Source of the DNA: an uncultured Lachnospiraceae bacterium
GTDB taxonomy: Bacteria; Bacillota; Clostridia; Lachnospirales; Lachnospiraceae
DNA length: 64,000 nucleotides
Direction of reading: 5' to 3'
Assembly: GCA_910578795.1 (NCBI GenBank)
Contig: CAJTSD010000003.1
Location: 62,001 to 126,000 of the forward strand
Part shown: positions 19,388 through 26,588 of the stretch, piece by piece
Position numbering within the stretch: the first letter of the stretch is position 1
Layout: each line of letters begins with the position of its first letter
The notes under the pieces: model-generated
Told to the model about the DNA's origin: nothing
Seen by the model: the letters and a program-made list of their open reading frames with translations, nothing else
The model's database searches: none
Translations under genes and position numbers: made by a program

Positions 19388-19518
19388 CCGTAATATTAGT
19401 AATAATATGCGTGGATTTGTGCATAACCGCATTTCTCCTTAGTTTATAAGGAAATTCAGAAAAAATATCCTGTGGATAAACTTAATAAATAGTATAAAGT
19501 TATAAACAGTCATCCACA
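19388..19518. other. Origin sub-region downstream of dnaA: DnaA boxes and candidate DnaA-trio/unwinding element
   Basis: The dnaA-dnaN gap holds perfect or near-perfect DnaA boxes: TGTGGATAA at 19471-19479, TGTGCATAA at 19418-19426 and a one-mismatch box at 19510-19518. Next to them, toward dnaN, lies a triplet run TAATATTAGTAATAATAT (19391-19408), followed on the dnaN side by a very AT-rich tract. On the minus strand the order is boxes, then ATTATTACTAATATTAC. This resembles the box-plus-trio arrangement of the B. subtilis basal unwinding system. The trio assignment is inference. Confidence 0.75.
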
Positions 19519-19535
19519 GTGGCATTTCATCCTTT

Positions 19536-20903
19536 TTAAGAAGGAGAAATTTTTTTCTTAATAATATCCACTTTATTTTTTAATTCACTGTCACTTTCTA
19601 TCAGTTTTTCTATTTTTTTAACACCACTGATAATGGTTGTATGGTCTTTTTTTCCTAAAAGAGCGGCAATGTTTTGGTATGTTTCTGTTGTCATGCTGCG
19701 GCACAGATACATAATAATCTGTCTTGGAAGCGCAAATTCCTTATCCCGTTTCTTGGAGGAAATATCGTTAACGGAAACATTAAAGTGATCTGCAACCGTA
19801 TCAAGAATCAGCTTCGGTGTAATTTCCCTTGTTTTGTTTGGATAAATAACATCATTCAATGCATCTTCTGCGAGCTCAATCGTAAGTTCCTGTTTATTTA
19901 ACCTGGCGTTTGCCATGACTTTATTTAAAGCGCCTTCCAGTTCCCGGATATTTGATTTAATATTTGTGGCGATATACTGGATGATTTCATCATCAATTTC
20001 CCTGTCATAATTTTCTGCATTTTTCCTTAAGATTGCCATACGCGTTTCATAGTCAGGCGGTTGTATATCAGCAATCAGTCCACATGAAAAGCGGGAGCGA
20101 AACCGCTCGTCTAAGGTTTCCATTTCCTTTGGCGGCTTATCAGATGAAATCACAATCTGTTTTCCCGCGGAGTGCAGTGCATTAAAGGTATGGAAAAATT
20201 CCTCCTGTGTCGATTCCTTTCCTATAATAAACTGTACGTCATCAATCAAAAGCACATCGACGGTCCGGTATTTTTCCCGAAGCTTTGTCATTGCTGCAGC
20301 ATTACCGCTTCGAATGGATTCAATCACTTCGTTTGTAAAGACCTCACTCGTAACGTAAAGAACCTTCATATTTTGGTTTTGTTCCAGCACAAAATGACCG
20401 ATAGAGTGCATCAAGTGTGTTTTACCAAGCCCCGCGCCTCCATATAAATAAAGCGGGTTATAAATCTCTCCCGGTGATTCGGCAACTGCGAGCGCTGCGG
20501 AGTTGGCAAATTTATTGTTGCTTCCAACGACAAAGGTATGAAACGTATATTTGCTGTTGAGATTGGCTTTTTCGTAATTTATATTATGATTTAACTCATT
20601 TGACGCGGAATCTTTTTTTGTGGTATTTTCCTGTAAAGAAGCGTCACTTTCTATTTTGAATTCCACATTGTAATCATGATTCATAAGCTCTGAAATGGTA
20701 ACTTTGAAGCATATGAGGTATTTTGTTTTAATATATTTTATTAAATGTTCCTGTTCCGTAGGTACAAGGATTGTTACCACGTCATTTTCAACCTTATAAA
20801 ACTTTAAGGGGGCAATCCAATTTGAAAAAGAAATATTGGTAAGATCGTATTCTTTTCTAAGGGTTTCCTTTATTTCTTCCCATCTGTCTTTTATTTCGTT
20901 CAT
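19536..20903 (-). CDS. dnaA: Chromosomal replication initiator DnaA
   Basis: A 455-residue protein with the four usual parts: domain I (residues 1-80, WEEIKETL...), a variable linker rich in Ser/Asn, the AAA+ domain with Walker A YGGAGLGKTHLMH and Walker B VLLIDDVQFI, and the DNA-binding domain IV with the signature KKDHTTIISGVKKI. Start ATG 20903 is preceded by AGAGGT. DnaA-ATP binds the boxes on both sides of this gene to open the origin. A promoter containing a DnaA-box-like site lies upstream, suggesting autoregulation. Confidence 0.98.
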   Translation of the reverse strand: MNEIKDRWEEIKETLRKEYDLTNISFSNWIAPLKFYKVENDVVTILVPTEQEHLIKYIKTKYLICFKVTISELMNHDYNVEFKIESDASLQENTTKKDSASNELNHNINYEKANLNSKYTFHTFVVGSNNKFANSAALAVAESPGEIYNPLYLYGGAGLGKTHLMHSIGHFVLEQNQNMKVLYVTSEVFTNEVIESIRSGNAAAMTKLREKYRTVDVLLIDDVQFIIGKESTQEEFFHTFNALHSAGKQIVISSDKPPKEMETLDERFRSRFSCGLIADIQPPDYETRMAILRKNAENYDREIDDEIIQYIATNIKSNIRELEGALNKVMANARLNKQELTIELAEDALNDVIYPNKTREITPKLILDTVADHFNVSVNDISSKKRDKEFALPRQIIMYLCRSMTTETYQNIAALLGKKDHTTIISGVKKIEKLIESDSELKNKVDIIKKKISPS

Positions 20904-21300
20904 TTCATACCTCTTTGCAGTTTATCAGTACAATAAAATTCCATACCATATTAATAGTAAACCAAATGTGGAAAAAAATCAAATGTTTCAAAAAAATATT
21001 CAAATTTTGTACGTTTAATTCACATAATCCCCAAAAAATTGTTGATATTGTGGATAACTTTAATGACAATATGTGGAAAAAAATAGTATGGACCTCTTTT
21101 TTGGGAATATTAGTAACATAATTGTGGATAAGTCCAAATATATTTATGGACAATAATATACTAGATTTTATGGGGACTTAACACATTTATTTAAAAGTTT
21201 TCTACATATTTTCACCAATTTATCCACAATTTAATCACATTTTGTGGATAAATGAACGTTTGTGTGTATTATTTTTTAATTGTTGTGTATAATGAGTTGA
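20904..21300. other. Origin sub-region upstream of dnaA: DnaA-box cluster
   Basis: This gene-free stretch holds four exact DnaA boxes: TGTGGATAA at 21049-21057, 21123-21131 and 21243-21251, and the inverse TTATCCACA at 21220-21228. It also has the R2-type box TGTGTATAA at 21284-21292 and one-mismatch copies TGTGGAAAA at 20967-20975 and 21072-21080. The stretch 21140-21210 is strongly AT-rich. Together with the dnaA-dnaN gap it gives the bipartite origin seen in Bacillus and Clostridia. Confidence 0.92.
20954..20982 (-). promoter_or_regulatory. Candidate dnaA promoter with internal DnaA-box-like site
   Basis: On the minus strand, TTGATT, a 17-base spacer and TACTAT lie about 50 bases upstream of dnaA. 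The spacer contains a one-mismatch DnaA box, so DnaA could repress its own promoter. Confidence 0.55.
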
Positions 21301-21305
21301 TTTAA

Positions 21306-21334
21306 TTGACACTCTCTTTTCTTTAAAGTACAAT
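21306..21334 (+). promoter_or_regulatory. Sigma-A promoter of the lipoprotein gene
   Basis: TTGACA, 17 bases, TACAAT, about 40 bases upstream of the lipoprotein start. It adjoins the last DnaA box of the origin cluster. Confidence 0.75.
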
Positions 21335-21375
21335 AAATAAAGTATGATAGATAAATTAAAAAAGGAAGTACACAT

Positions 21376-23076
21376 ATGAAAAGAAAATTGGTAACTATGA
21401 TGCTTTTTATGGCGCTTTTTTCACTGACAGCCTGTCAAAGCCAAAATATGTCCACGGCTGATAAGTATTGGAAGTCTGCCAGAAAAGCGGATAATTTGAA
21501 AGCTTATGTGGAAAAGCAGGCGGATAGCTTTGATATTGCAGTCTTGAAGCAGGAAGCATCTTCTGCCGATAGTACCCTAAGCCAGCAGTTCCATGCAATA
21601 TCCCTGTTATGTGAATTGGATCGCCAGGGCGGCGAAGATGCAACGTCCTATGCGGAAGGTTTTCTTGCTAAGGTGAATACTGAGGGTGATGAATTTTGGG
21701 CTGCCCTTGAAACATCCTTTTCTCCTTATGACTGCTTTTATGCTTTATTGGAAACAACTGACCAGATTGACGGAAATACCCTTGCGAATCTTATAAGCGG
21801 TATTCCGATTGACAGTGAATTTGAAAATGGATTACGGATTGCTGTTGATAATTGGGTAAAAGCACATCCGGGTAAAATGCTGACTTATATAGATGATTTG
21901 AAGGCAGTAGGATTTTTTGATGAATGGAAGATTGACGAATGGAAGTCAGCTTATTTTTATGACAGCAATAATCCGTATAGTATAGAAACAGACACCACAG
22001 AGGATGCCATTGCTTATATCAGTTATATACGTGATTCCCTGTTACCGGAATTGCATGAAAAAGATCTCAATCAATCTTTACAGAAAGTGTCAGAGTTTAT
22101 TGAGGATCATTATTATTCCACAAATTTGGCTGTCACTGTCAACGATACACTGGAGTTAAAAGAGCCTGATGAAAATAATCTGCCAGAGGCAATAGAGTTG
22201 GACGGAAAAAAGGTTCTTGCTTTTTATCATAATCCATACACACAAGAGTTTGAGGGTTCTCCTACAAATCTGCGTGTTTTGGGGGATTTTATGCTGGGAC
22301 TGCCCAAGGAAGAGTATCCGAAATCATTGGATGAAGCTGATTATTATCTTGTCTTGACACCTTCTTATAAATATTATGAAACCGATAAGGGCGTTACGGA
22401 TGAAACGAAAATGATTTCCACTACATCCATTGATTTATATGAAGCAAAAACAGGTGCTTTCCTTAAAAATCTTGGATATTTGCCGGAAGAAAATTTTGCT
22501 GATAAAAATGCCGGTTCTTATGGATCTCCTGCATATCCGGATTTGATTAATGCGGATATATTGTACTTTATTTATCATAATGCCAACACTCCTGAGGAAT
22601 ATGCATCCATGCTTGTCAATCGTTATGGCAAAGAGGAATTTAAAATGGAAGAACCTGTTACTTTAGGCGGTTGGGAGATTACATGCCATTCCTGTGAGAT
22701 TGTGGATAGCTTTATAGATGGTATGTATATTTATGAGCCGGATGCAGGGTACCAGTTTGCCAGATTACGACTTACTGTTACCAATGTAAGTGATAAGAAA
22801 AATACGTTTTTACCGTTTATGTATTATATTGGATCGGATACGCTTGTACAGATTACGGATTCTTCCTTTGAGAATTTTTATGATACTGTTAATATTCTGA
22901 ATTTGGATACGTGTTTGGCTGATACATCCTTGGAGTCCGGAGAATCTGCGGAAGGTGAATTGGATATTCAATTACCTAAAGAACTTGTAGAAGGAACAAA
23001 TTCTCTTTTCATCGTGATTTCTCTTGGGGAACAGAATGCCGTTTTCTGCCCCATAGAGGATAATGGGGATAATTAA
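21376..23076 (+). CDS. Lipoprotein with a C-terminal DUF4352-like domain
   Basis: A 566-residue protein beginning with a basic n-region, a hydrophobic stretch and the lipobox LTAC (Cys about residue 20), so it should be lipid-anchored on the outer face of the membrane. Residues about 440-560 (GWEITCHSCEIVDS...YQFARLRLTVTNVSDKKNTFLPFMYYI...LESGESAEGELDIQLPKE) match the immunoglobulin-like DUF4352 pattern. The middle 400 residues are acidic and unassigned. It lies between the origin and rpmH, an unusual place for a lipoprotein, and has its own promoter. Function unknown. Confidence 0.8.
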   Translation: MKRKLVTMMLFMALFSLTACQSQNMSTADKYWKSARKADNLKAYVEKQADSFDIAVLKQEASSADSTLSQQFHAISLLCELDRQGGEDATSYAEGFLAKVNTEGDEFWAALETSFSPYDCFYALLETTDQIDGNTLANLISGIPIDSEFENGLRIAVDNWVKAHPGKMLTYIDDLKAVGFFDEWKIDEWKSAYFYDSNNPYSIETDTTEDAIAYISYIRDSLLPELHEKDLNQSLQKVSEFIEDHYYSTNLAVTVNDTLELKEPDENNLPEAIELDGKKVLAFYHNPYTQEFEGSPTNLRVLGDFMLGLPKEEYPKSLDEADYYLVLTPSYKYYETDKGVTDETKMISTTSIDLYEAKTGAFLKNLGYLPEENFADKNAGSYGSPAYPDLINADILYFIYHNANTPEEYASMLVNRYGKEEFKMEEPVTLGGWEITCHSCEIVDSFIDGMYIYEPDAGYQFARLRLTVTNVSDKKNTFLPFMYYIGSDTLVQITDSSFENFYDTVNILNLDTCLADTSLESGESAEGELDIQLPKELVEGTNSLFIVISLGEQNAVFCPIEDNGDN

Positions 23077-23084
23077 AATTTTAG

Positions 23085-23113
23085 TTGACTTATAAAGATG
23101 TATATTATATAAT
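23085..23113 (+). promoter_or_regulatory. Strong sigma-A promoter upstream of rpmH
   Basis: TTGACT, 17 bases, TATAAT, placed just after the lipoprotein gene and about 155 bases before rpmH. Transcription would start near 23120 and run through the paired hairpins at 23146-23192. Confidence 0.8.
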
Positions 23114-23145
23114 TAGTACGATATTTTCTAATACATGGTATTTGT

Positions 23146-23192
23146 ATGCCGAATATCGGCATGATATTCGGCATGTCTTTTTTCGGACATGC
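23146..23192 (+). promoter_or_regulatory. Terminator hairpin with an overlapping alternative hairpin (candidate attenuator) in the rpmH leader
   Basis: A perfect 12-bp stem (23146-23157 with 23163-23174, five-base loop) is followed by GTCTTTTTTC, a good intrinsic terminator. The 3' arm of this stem, GCAT, is also the start of a second stem, GCATGTC (23171-23177) with GACATGC (23186-23192), whose loop contains the T-run. The two cannot form together. It may simply end lipoprotein transcripts, but its position downstream of the rpmH promoter suggests attenuation. Confidence 0.65.
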
Positions 23193-23270
23193 AATAATAC
23201 CAAATAATCAAGATAAATGATAGGGTTATGGACTATTAGTAGAATAGTTTAAGAAGGAGGTGTTTCGGTA

Positions 23271-23405
23271 ATGAAAATGACATTTCAGCCTAAAAAGAGA
23301 CAGAGAAGCAAAGTTCATGGGTTTAGAAAGAGAATGAGCACAAAGGGCGGAAGAAAAGTTTTAGCTGCAAGACGTGCAAAAGGAAGAAAGAGATTGTCTG
23401 CATAA
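23271..23405 (+). CDS. rpmH: 50S ribosomal protein L34
   Basis: A 44-residue, strongly basic protein beginning MKMTFQPKKRQRSK and ending GRKRLSA, the canonical L34 sequence and length. It is below common ORF length cut-offs. ATG 23271 has AAGGAGG upstream. It is followed by an intrinsic terminator before rnpA. Confidence 0.98.
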   Translation: MKMTFQPKKRQRSKVHGFRKRMSTKGGRKVLAARRAKGRKRLSA

Positions 23406-23410
23406 TTGAC

Positions 23411-23438
23411 AGGTCACATGAGTGTGTGACCTTTTTTT
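23411..23438 (+). terminator. Intrinsic terminator between rpmH and rnpA
   Basis: Stem AGGTCACA/TGTGACCT (8 bp, six-base loop) followed by six more T. It should reduce read-through so that L34 is made in excess over RnpA. Confidence 0.8.
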
Positions 23439-23440
23439 CT

Positions 23441-23460
23441 ATCATTAATGCATTAATGAT
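23441..23460. repeat. Perfect 20-bp palindrome with a third half-site
   Basis: The half ATCATTAATG is followed directly by its reverse complement. A further copy of the CATTAATGAT half occurs at 23490-23499, 21 bases before rnpA. It may be an operator or promoter-associated element; no known regulator site is recognised. Confidence 0.7.
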
Positions 23461-23519
23461 TTTTATTTTTGATTTTTCTTCATGAATTTCATTAATGATA
23501 TTAAAACAAGGAATTTAAT

Positions 23520-23867
23520 ATGAAGTTTTCGGAATCATTAAAAAGTAACAGAGATTTTAAGAATGTTTATGGTAATGGGAAAAGCTATGCCAACAGATAT
23601 CTTGTGATGTATGTATTGGAAAATCATCTGGAAAAAAACAGACTTGGGATTTCAGTCAGCAAAAAAGTGGGAAACAGTGTCGTAAGGCATCATGTTACAA
23701 GGTTAGTGAGAGAAAGCTACAGACTGCATGAAGAAATGTTTAATAGTGGTTTAGACATTGTAGTCGTTGCGAGAACCAATGCGGCTTGGGCTAAATATTC
23801 CGATATTGAGAGCGCGCTGCTGCATGTATCAAAGCTGCATAAAAATGTATTAAAACAGGGTAATTGA
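23520..23867 (+). CDS. rnpA: Ribonuclease P protein component
   Basis: A 115-residue basic protein of standard length with the conserved RNP core NRLGISVSKKVGNSVVRHHVTRLVRESYR and the downstream DIVVVART strand. It supports the catalytic RNase P RNA in 5' tRNA maturation. It begins 114 bases after rpmH and is followed within three bases by yidD. Confidence 0.96.
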   Translation: MKFSESLKSNRDFKNVYGNGKSYANRYLVMYVLENHLEKNRLGISVSKKVGNSVVRHHVTRLVRESYRLHEEMFNSGLDIVVVARTNAAWAKYSDIESALLHVSKLHKNVLKQGN

Positions 23868-23870
23868 TTT

Positions 23871-24116
23871 ATGATGAAAAAGCTTTTATTGAGGCTGATT
23901 TTATTTTATAGGAAATACCTGTCGCCGCTTAAATCCACAAAATGTCCTTATTTTCCTTCCTGCTCGCAATATGGGCTTGAAGCAGTAGAACGGTTTGGTT
24001 TTGTGAAGGGCGGTTTCCTTATTATATGGAGAATACTTCGGTGCAATCCTTTTTCCAAAGGAGGCTATGATCCGGTTCCGACAAAAAAAGAAATTAAAAC
24101 CTTTTATAAGTTTTAA
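23871..24116 (+). CDS. yidD: Membrane protein insertion efficiency factor YidD
   Basis: An 81-residue protein with the diagnostic YRKYLSPLKSTKCPYFPSCSQYGLEAVERFG and RILRCNPFSKGGYDPVP segments. YidD aids YidC in membrane insertion. An alternative start is the adjacent ATG at 23874. It sits between rnpA and yidC as in most bacteria. Confidence 0.96.
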   Translation: MMKKLLLRLILFYRKYLSPLKSTKCPYFPSCSQYGLEAVERFGFVKGGFLIIWRILRCNPFSKGGYDPVPTKKEIKTFYKF

Positions 24117-24158
24117 TTTTTAAAATGTTTTAAAAAGCAGAAAGGCATGGTTATTAAA

Positions 24159-25505
24159 ATGGATTTGATGCTATTAACCCAGAATTCAACTCCGATATTC
24201 AAGTATATAGTTTGGCTTCTTGGTCTGATTATGAATGCAATTTTTGAGCTGCTGAACCTGATTGGCATTCCGAATATTGGTTTATCGATTATTTTATTTA
24301 CAATTGTAATTTATTTGCTGCTGATGCCGCTTACGATTAAACAGCAGAAATTTTCAAAACTGTCTGCAAAAATGAATCCTGAAATTGTGGCAATTCAGAA
24401 TAAGTATAAAGGCAAGCAGGATAATGAATCTATTGTTGCGATGAATGCGGAAACAAAACAGGTTTACGCAAAGTATGGCGTGTCTCCTTCCGGCAGTTGT
24501 CTGCAGTTATTGATTCAAATGCCGATTTTGTTCGCACTTTATCGCGTAATCAGTTCAATGCCAGCATATGTTACGAGAATTGGCGAGGCATTTGGTGTTC
24601 TTGCGGATAAAATTATCAGCACGCCCGGCGGATTGGATTATGTCAAGGAAATGTCGGCTGCAGCTATGTTTACAAAGAATTTTGAAATTGCAGATAATAC
24701 AAGAAATGCAATTATTGATACATTGAATAAAGTGTCTACGGCAGATATGGCAGTTTTATCTGAAAAATTTGGATTAGCTGATTTGATGTATAACGGTAAA
24801 ATTATTCTTTCTAACGGAGCGGAGAGGGGAATTATAGATGTATATAATAATTTCCTTGGATTGAATATCGGTAATTCTCCGATGGATACAATTAAATCAG
24901 CGTTTGCTGCAGGAAATTATTTGTTACTTGCGGGTGCAATTGCGATTCCGGTGCTTTCAGCAGTAACACAGTGGATTAACTATAAGTTAATGCCGCAGGC
25001 TGCGACGGATAATGATGATAAGGGCAAAAAGAAACAGCCGCAGAATGACACGGCGGAGGCAATGCAGCAGTCAATGAAGACGATGAACACTCTGATGCCT
25101 CTAATGTCAGCATGGTTTTGTCTGACGCTTCCCGCAGGTATGGGACTTTACTGGGTAATCGGTGCGGTCGTAAGAAGTATTCAGCAGGTTATTATCAATA
25201 AGCACATTGATAAAATGGATATTGATGCGTTAATTGCAAAAAATGTTGAAAAGTATAATGAAAAGCTTCGCAAGCAAGGCATTGATCCTGCAAAGTTAAA
25301 TGCAGCGGCAAGGACGAATACAAAGAATATTTCGTCAAGAGCATCTTATCAGAATAATGCATCAAAAAGACCTGCGATGACGGAAGAAGAAAAGGAAAAG
25401 GCAAGAAAAGAATCAACGCAGTATTATAACAGCAATGCCAAAGCAGGAAGCCTTGCGTCAAAGGCAAATATGGTGAAACAGTATAACGAGAAAAATAACA
25501 GGTAA
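24159..25505 (+). CDS. yidC: Membrane protein insertase YidC/OxaI
   Basis: About 448 residues. There are in-frame ATGs at 24147, 24159 and 24168. The AGAAAGG site touches the first, so the second is taken, with some doubt. It has the Gram-positive short form with an N-terminal helix, LSIILFTIVIYLLLMPLTIKQQKFSKLSAKMNPEI, a cytoplasmic loop, SGSCLQLLIQMPILFALYRVI and MSAWFCLTLPAGMGLYWVIG. The central periplasmic loop is longer than in B. subtilis. The C-terminal 130 residues form a highly charged, Lys-rich cytoplasmic tail, typical of proteins that contact ribosomes. No lipobox is seen. Confidence 0.96.
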   Translation: MDLMLLTQNSTPIFKYIVWLLGLIMNAIFELLNLIGIPNIGLSIILFTIVIYLLLMPLTIKQQKFSKLSAKMNPEIVAIQNKYKGKQDNESIVAMNAETKQVYAKYGVSPSGSCLQLLIQMPILFALYRVISSMPAYVTRIGEAFGVLADKIISTPGGLDYVKEMSAAAMFTKNFEIADNTRNAIIDTLNKVSTADMAVLSEKFGLADLMYNGKIILSNGAERGIIDVYNNFLGLNIGNSPMDTIKSAFAAGNYLLLAGAIAIPVLSAVTQWINYKLMPQAATDNDDKGKKKQPQNDTAEAMQQSMKTMNTLMPLMSAWFCLTLPAGMGLYWVIGAVVRSIQQVIINKHIDKMDIDALIAKNVEKYNEKLRKQGIDPAKLNAAARTNTKNISSRASYQNNASKRPAMTEEEKEKARKESTQYYNSNAKAGSLASKANMVKQYNEKNNR

Positions 25506-25548
25506 TAAAAAAGAAATAACGGACTTGCGTAAGAATGGAGGATTATAA

Positions 25549-26511
25549 ATGGAATACGTTGAGTTTAAAGGGAAAACAAAGAACGACGCGATTACGGAAG
25601 CGTGTACACATTTTTCGATTCCAAGTGATAAGCTTGATTATAAGGTAATTGATGAAGGTAAAACGGGATTTTTAAGTTTTGGCGCAAAGCCTGCAATTAT
25701 TATGGCAAGAGTGAAAGAAGAGTCAGAGGAAACAGAAACTGTTCCTAAAAAATCAGAGCATAAAAAATCAGAGCTTAAAAAATCAGAACCTGTTAAAACA
25801 GAAAAAACTCTTGCTGCAGTAAATATAGTCAGTGAAAAACCTGTTATTGCAAATTCAAATGTTGTGGATATTGACGTGGAAGCTGTTTCTAAAAAATTCC
25901 TTTCTGATGTATTTCAGGCAATGAATCTGACTGTAAATTCAGAAGTAAATTATGATAAGGAAGCAAACAGTTTGAATGTAGAGCTTAGCGGTGATGAGAT
26001 GGGCGTTTTGATTGGAAAACGCGGACAGACACTTGATTCACTTCAGTATTTGATTTCGCTTGTTGTTAATAAGGGAACAGGTGAATATATCAGAGTGAAG
26101 GTTGATACGGAGAATTACAGGGAAAGACGTAAGGAAACGCTTGAAAATCTTGCGAAGAATATTTCTTATAAGGTGAAGAGGACGAGAAGACCTGTTTCCT
26201 TGGAACCTATGAATCCTTATGAGAGAAGAATTATCCATTCGGCATTGCAAAACGACAGATATGTTACAACACATAGTGAGGGTGAAGAACCTTTTAGACG
26301 TGTGGTTGTGGTTCCGAAGAGAGAGGCTAATTATTCTGAGAGGGGCGGTTATAGCAGAGGCGGCTATGGAAATAATCGCGGCGGTTACAGCAGAGGCGGT
26401 TACGGGAATAATCGTGGCGGTTATCGTAAGAATTATAACAAGGATTATAAAAATGGTAATAATGAGAATGTACATTCCACTTCGGAAAATAGTCCTGAAA
26501 CAGAAGAATAG
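25549..26511 (+). CDS. khpB: RNA-binding protein KhpB (Jag) with an RGG-rich C-terminal tail
   Basis: A 320-residue protein with three recognised parts: a Jag-N domain (residues 1-55), a KH domain with LSGDEMGVLIGKRGQTLDSLQYL (about 145-165) and an R3H domain (MNPYERRIIHSALQNDRYVTTHSEGEEPFRRVVVVP). Between the first two is a linker with four KKSE repeats. The final 60 residues are RGGYSRGGYGNNRGGY-type repeats and an Asn/Lys-rich end, which ordinary Jag proteins of about 205-250 residues lack. KhpB binds RNA and is tied to cell-wall elongation control in streptococci. It follows yidC with 43 bases between. Confidence 0.94.
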   Translation: MEYVEFKGKTKNDAITEACTHFSIPSDKLDYKVIDEGKTGFLSFGAKPAIIMARVKEESEETETVPKKSEHKKSELKKSEPVKTEKTLAAVNIVSEKPVIANSNVVDIDVEAVSKKFLSDVFQAMNLTVNSEVNYDKEANSLNVELSGDEMGVLIGKRGQTLDSLQYLISLVVNKGTGEYIRVKVDTENYRERRKETLENLAKNISYKVKRTRRPVSLEPMNPYERRIIHSALQNDRYVTTHSEGEEPFRRVVVVPKREANYSERGGYSRGGYGNNRGGYSRGGYGNNRGGYRKNYNKDYKNGNNENVHSTSENSPETEE

Positions 26512-26528
26512 TTTTATTGTATTTAAAA

Positions 26529-26557
26529 AAGAACCTTGTAAAAACAGGGTTCTTTTT
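26529..26557 (+). terminator. Terminator after khpB
   Basis: Stem AAGAACCTTG/CAGGGTTCTT with one G-T pair and a six-base loop, followed by TTT. It ends the rnpA-yidD-yidC-khpB unit before mnmE. Confidence 0.8.
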
Positions 26558-26588
26558 CTATAATTAGGATATTAAGGAGTATTTTATT

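Noticed and set aside
26341..26430. CRISPR or microsatellite array in khpB
   Set aside because: The short DNA repeats encode the RGG tail in frame; there are no spacers of uniform length.
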